NCBI GenBank assembly: GCA_050699055.1
Contig: JBOHCT010000086.1
Location: forward strand, 1-16,510
Source of the DNA: JBOHCT01 sp050699055
GTDB lineage: Bacteria; Actinomycetota; Actinomycetes; Streptosporangiales; JBOHCT01
Direction: 5' to 3'
Length of the DNA stretch: 16,510 nt
Position numbers and translations under genes: made by a program
Shown here: one piece after another, positions 14,037 to 16,510 of the stretch
Numbering within the stretch: position 1 is the stretch's first letter
How the letters are laid out: every line of letters starts with the position of its first letter
Notes under the pieces: generated by a model
What the model was told of the DNA's origin: nothing
Database searches by the model: none
The model's input: only the letters and a program-made list of their open reading frames with translations

Positions 14037-14923
14037 TCGGCAACGGTCCCGCGCGTGGTCGCGAACGGATCGCCGCCGCTCCGATCTCGTGGGGCGTCTG
14101 CGAGGTGCCCGGGTGGGGTCACCAGATGAGTACGGAACGCGTACTGGGGGAGATGCGCGACCTCGGCCTTTCCGCCACCGAGGCGGGGCCCGACGGCTTC
14201 CTGCCGAGTGAGGCGAGCCGGCTGTGCGAGAGTCTCGACCGCTATGGATTGCGGCTCGTCGGCGGATTCCTGCCGCTCGTCCTGCACGGAGACCGCCGTC
14301 GGTGGCGTCCCCCACTCGACGGGGTGGCCCGCCGCTTCGCCGCCGCCGGTGGGGAGGTCGTCGTCTTGGCGGCGGCGACGGGGCTCGCCGGCTACGACGC
14401 GCGGTCCGAGCTCACCGCCGAGGAGTGGGGGCGCCTGTGCGCAGCCCTGGATGAGGCGGCGCGTCTCGTCGCGGGCCGCGGGCTGCGCGCGGTCCTGCAC
14501 CCGCACGTGGGCACCGTGGTCGAGCGTCCCGACGAGATCGCCAGAGTGCTGGGCGGCTCGTCCATCTCACTGTGTGTCGACACCGGGCACATCATGGCCG
14601 GCGGGGGAGACCCCGTCACGATCACCCGGCAGGCACCGGAGCGGGTCGGCCACGTGCATGTGAAGGACGTTCGGGCGGAGCTGGCGCGGCTGGTGGCCGA
14701 GGGAAAGCTCCCCTACAGCGACGCCGTACGCGACGGGCTGTTCTGCCCTCTCGGCGATGGCGACATCGACGTACCGGCGCTCGTCGAGGGGCTCGGCGGC
14801 GCCGGTTACGACGGGTGGTACGTGCTCGAGCAGGACGTCATGCTCGACGCCGAGCCGCCTGGCGGCCATGGCCCGCGAGGGGGCGTCGGCCAGAGCGCCG
14901 CGTACCTGCGGTCGCTGCTGTGA
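14033..14923 (+). CDS. iolE: IolE-like inosose dehydratase (sugar phosphate isomerase/epimerase TIM barrel)
   Basis: This 296-residue TIM barrel fits 2-keto-myo-inositol dehydratase, the step between inositol dehydrogenase and IolD. Landmarks are the N-terminal APISWGVCEVPGWGHQM (16-32), TEAGPDGFLP (49-58), HPHVGT (156-161), CVDTGH (181-186, metal-binding region), HVHVKD (207-212) and EQD (266-268) near the end. The ATG overlaps the stop of the dehydrogenase fragment (ATGA), with AGGAGG a little upstream. Length is normal. Without a working dehydrogenase next door, its substrate must come from an IolG encoded elsewhere or the pathway is broken. Confidence 0.85.
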   Translation: MIGNGPARGRERIAAAPISWGVCEVPGWGHQMSTERVLGEMRDLGLSATEAGPDGFLPSEASRLCESLDRYGLRLVGGFLPLVLHGDRRRWRPPLDGVARRFAAAGGEVVVLAAATGLAGYDARSELTAEEWGRLCAALDEAARLVAGRGLRAVLHPHVGTVVERPDEIARVLGGSSISLCVDTGHIMAGGGDPVTITRQAPERVGHVHVKDVRAELARLVAEGKLPYSDAVRDGLFCPLGDGDIDVPALVEGLGGAGYDGWYVLEQDVMLDAEPPGGHGPRGGVGQSAAYLRSLL

Positions 14924-14935
14924 GAGGGGCCGTTC

Positions 14936-15700
14936 ATGCCGGTGCTTGTTGGAACGTCCGGGTGGCAGTACCGGGACTGGCGCGGCGTGCTGTACCCGGA
15001 GGGCGTGCCGCAGCGGTTGTGGCTGGAGACGTACGCCGAGGCCTTCACCACCGTCGAGGTCAACAACGCCTTCTATCGGCTGCCGACGTACGAGACCTTC
15101 CGGAGCTGGCGGGAGCGTACCCCCGAGGGGTTCGCGGTTACTGTCAAGGCCAGCCGGTACCTTACGCACATCAAGCGGCTGCGCGACCCGCGGGAGCCGG
15201 TGGAGCGCCTGATGAGCGCGGCCGCGGGCCTCGGCGACCGCCTGGGCCCGGTCCTCCTCCAGCTCCCGCCGAACCTCACCACGCGTCCCGAGCTGCTCGA
15301 CGCGTGCCTGGCGGCCTTCCCCGCCGGCACGCGAGTCGCCGTCGAGCCACGTCACGCTTCCTGGTGGACCGATGAGGTGCGTGCCGTACTCGAAGGGCAC
15401 GGCGCCGCCCTGTGCTGGGCCGATCGGCTGGGGCGCCCCGAGACGCCGCTGTGGCGGACCGCGGGGTGGGGGTACCTGCGCTTCCATGAGGGCGCGGCGC
15501 GCGACTGGCCACGGTACGGTCGGCGGTCGCTTCGATCCTGGGTTCAGCGACTCTCGCGGACGTGGGCGGACGACGCCGACGTCTACGTGTACTTCAACAA
15601 CGATCCGGGTGGGGCGGCGGTATATGACGCGGTCGGCTTCGCCGCGGCCGCGCGGAGCGCGGGACGCGACGTGACACGCGTTCCGCGGCCTGGCCGGTGA
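14936..15700 (+). CDS. DUF72 (YecE-like) family protein
   Basis: This 254-residue protein has the DUF72 TIM-barrel pattern: VGTSGWQYRDWRGVLYP (5-21), TTVEVNNAFYRLP (38-50), FAVTVKASRYLTH (66-78), GPVLLQLPPN, AVEPRH and a C-terminal VYVYFNND. No enzymatic activity is established for the family. It follows iolE by 12 bases with AGAGGGG before the ATG, so it is probably in the same transcript. It appears intact. Confidence 0.88.
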   Translation: MPVLVGTSGWQYRDWRGVLYPEGVPQRLWLETYAEAFTTVEVNNAFYRLPTYETFRSWRERTPEGFAVTVKASRYLTHIKRLRDPREPVERLMSAAAGLGDRLGPVLLQLPPNLTTRPELLDACLAAFPAGTRVAVEPRHASWWTDEVRAVLEGHGAALCWADRLGRPETPLWRTAGWGYLRFHEGAARDWPRYGRRSLRSWVQRLSRTWADDADVYVYFNNDPGGAAVYDAVGFAAAARSAGRDVTRVPRPGR

Positions 15701-15724
15701 AGTCCGACCGCGGTCACGCGTGTC
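15673..15724 (+). terminator. Long hairpin spanning the DUF72 stop codon
   Basis: GACACGCGT (15673-15681) pairs with ACGCGTGTC (15716-15724), and, inside a small mismatch/bulge, CCGCGG (15683-15688) pairs with CCGCGG (15708-15713). The 19-base loop holds the TGA stop of the DUF72 gene. Fifteen base pairs in total make this the strongest fold in the right half. There is no T-run, as is usual in actinobacteria. It probably ends the iol transcript. Confidence 0.5.
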
Positions 15725-15833
15725 GGGGTGGCATGAACAGAGGATCTTGCGGCACAATGACCTTCAGCCGGAGACGAGACCGGCCGGACGAGTGCGACGG
15801 GGAAGGCGCACTTCGTTCGCGAGTGGAGGTCTC

Positions 15834-16328
15834 GTGTCCGCACGTGGAGTCCTGTACGTGCACTCCGCACCGTCCGCGTTGTGTCCACACGTCGAGTGGG
15901 CCGTCGCGGGGGTCGTTGGTGTGCGCGCCGATATGTCCTGGGCGTCGCAGCCCGCGGCGCCGGGCATGCTGCGCGCCGAGCTGAGCTGGGAGGGTCGGGC
16001 CGGGACGGCGTCCTCGATCGCTTCCGCGCTGCGCGGATGGCGGCTCCTCAGGTATGAGGTCACCGAGGAGCCCAGTCCCGGATGCGACGGCGTGCGTTTC
16101 AGCGCGACGCCGACCCTGGGGGTGTACAGCGCCATCATCAGCGCGAACGGCGACGTGCTGCTCTCCGAGAACCGGGTACGAGAGGCCATGCGGACCGCCG
16201 TGGCGGAGGGGACGACCCTCGAGGAGGAGCTCGACCTGCTGCTGGGGCGGCCGTGGGACGACGAGCTCGAGTCGTTCAGGTGGGCGGGGGACGGGGCGCC
16301 CGTCAGGTGGCTGCACGCCGCCGTGTAG
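15834..16328 (+). CDS. DUF3145 family protein (actinobacterial)
   Basis: This 164-residue protein matches the actinobacterial DUF3145 family closely: VLYVHSAPSALCPHVEWA at the start, ALRGWRLLRYEVTEEPSPG in the middle and WDDELESFRWAGDGAPVRWL at the end. Function is unknown. The frame is open to 15720, but GTG 15834 is chosen because the family begins almost at RGVLYVHS and GGAGGT lies just upstream (15825-15830). The gap 15725-15833 probably contains its own promoter, though I see no clear hexamers. It is a conserved chromosomal gene, so the right edge of the window is probably core genome. Confidence 0.9.
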   Translation: MSARGVLYVHSAPSALCPHVEWAVAGVVGVRADMSWASQPAAPGMLRAELSWEGRAGTASSIASALRGWRLLRYEVTEEPSPGCDGVRFSATPTLGVYSAIISANGDVLLSENRVREAMRTAVAEGTTLEEELDLLLGRPWDDELESFRWAGDGAPVRWLHAAV

Positions 16329-16396
16329 CGCCTCCCGAACACGGTCGGGGACTGGGCGGCTCCCGAGCGGAGCGTCCGAGGGCCGAGGAGCACGAT

Positions 16397-16441
16397 GCCG
16401 CCGAAGGCGGCCGATGCCCGCAGGGTCACTGGGGGCATCGG
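16397..16441 (+). terminator. Tandem hairpins downstream of DUF3145
   Basis: A 6-base stem GCCGCC/GGCGGC with a GAA loop (16397-16411) is followed by, and slightly overlaps, a 9-base perfect inverted repeat CCGATGCCC/GGGCATCGG (16411-16419 and 16433-16441). No T-run follows. The rest of 16329-16510 shows no gene I can support. Confidence 0.4.
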
Positions 16442-16510
16442 GGCGCAGCCAGGGGGGCGGAACACAGCGGAGTCTCGGGAGCACGTGAACCGAAGCCAGG
16501 AGGCCCGGCA

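Noticed and set aside
14567..15757. A 396-codon open frame on the - strand across iolE and DUF72
   Set aside because: It lies opposite two well-supported genes and reads as Arg/Pro-rich low-complexity sequence without any domain.
1..16510. CRISPR arrays, tRNA or rRNA genes
   Set aside because: No regularly spaced repeats of 20-40 bases, no cloverleaf with a T-loop GTTCRA motif in context, and no rRNA-like stretch was found on either strand by eye.

Overview
The window is high-GC DNA from an actinobacterium. The best taxonomic marker is a DUF3145 gene at the right end, a family I know only from Actinobacteria; GTG starts, strong GGAGG ribosome sites and iol-type genes agree with this. I cannot name the genus. 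The window has four blocks.

Block 1 (1-3996, + strand) is a tightly packed three-gene operon: a fold-type-II PLP lyase/deaminase (ACC deaminase/D-cysteine desulfhydrase family), an argininosuccinate-lyase-superfamily enzyme with changed substrate residues, and a DUF1116 protein related to a subunit of the oxamate carbamoyltransferase complex (AllG/YlbE). Together they look like a catabolic route for a nitrogen-rich amino-acid-like compound. A strong hairpin at 4000-4033 separates it from the next block, which converges on it.

Block 2 (4046-8354, - strand, plus a divergent regulator at 8523-9155) is a six-gene operon: a CoA-disulfide-reductase/NADH-oxidase-like flavoprotein, an 82-residue basic Trp/Arg-rich protein, a DsrE-fold protein of the MSMEG_0572/Sll0783 type, an amidohydrolase, a GPR1/FUN34/YaaH (acetate-type) carrier and an OsmC protein. 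Three of the six carry a candidate reactive cysteine. The intergenic DNA (8397-8458) has a credible promoter, helically phased CCGTTA-type repeats and an 8-base palindrome that could bind the XRE-cupin regulator. No nitrilase is present, although Sll0783-type proteins are best known from the Nit1C nitrilase cluster. This is the best candidate here for an undescribed system.

Block 3 (9197-11681) is a genetic scrapyard: a 5' stub of a DJ-1/PfpI-type gene, the 3' end of a sulfatase, a GH13 alpha-amylase with a large internal deletion, and a complete secreted GH15 enzyme fused in frame to the C-terminal third of a sugar-ABC ATPase. Several deletion-type junctions are visible.

Block 4 (11728-16328, + strand) is what remains of a myo-inositol catabolic operon: intact iolD, a fragment of an IolG-type dehydrogenase, and intact iolE, followed by a DUF72 gene and the DUF3145 gene. 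The ABC ATPase remnant fused to GH15 probably belonged to the sugar/inositol importer once located just upstream of iolD. All functional assignments come from reading the sequence and remembered family features; no database search was run.
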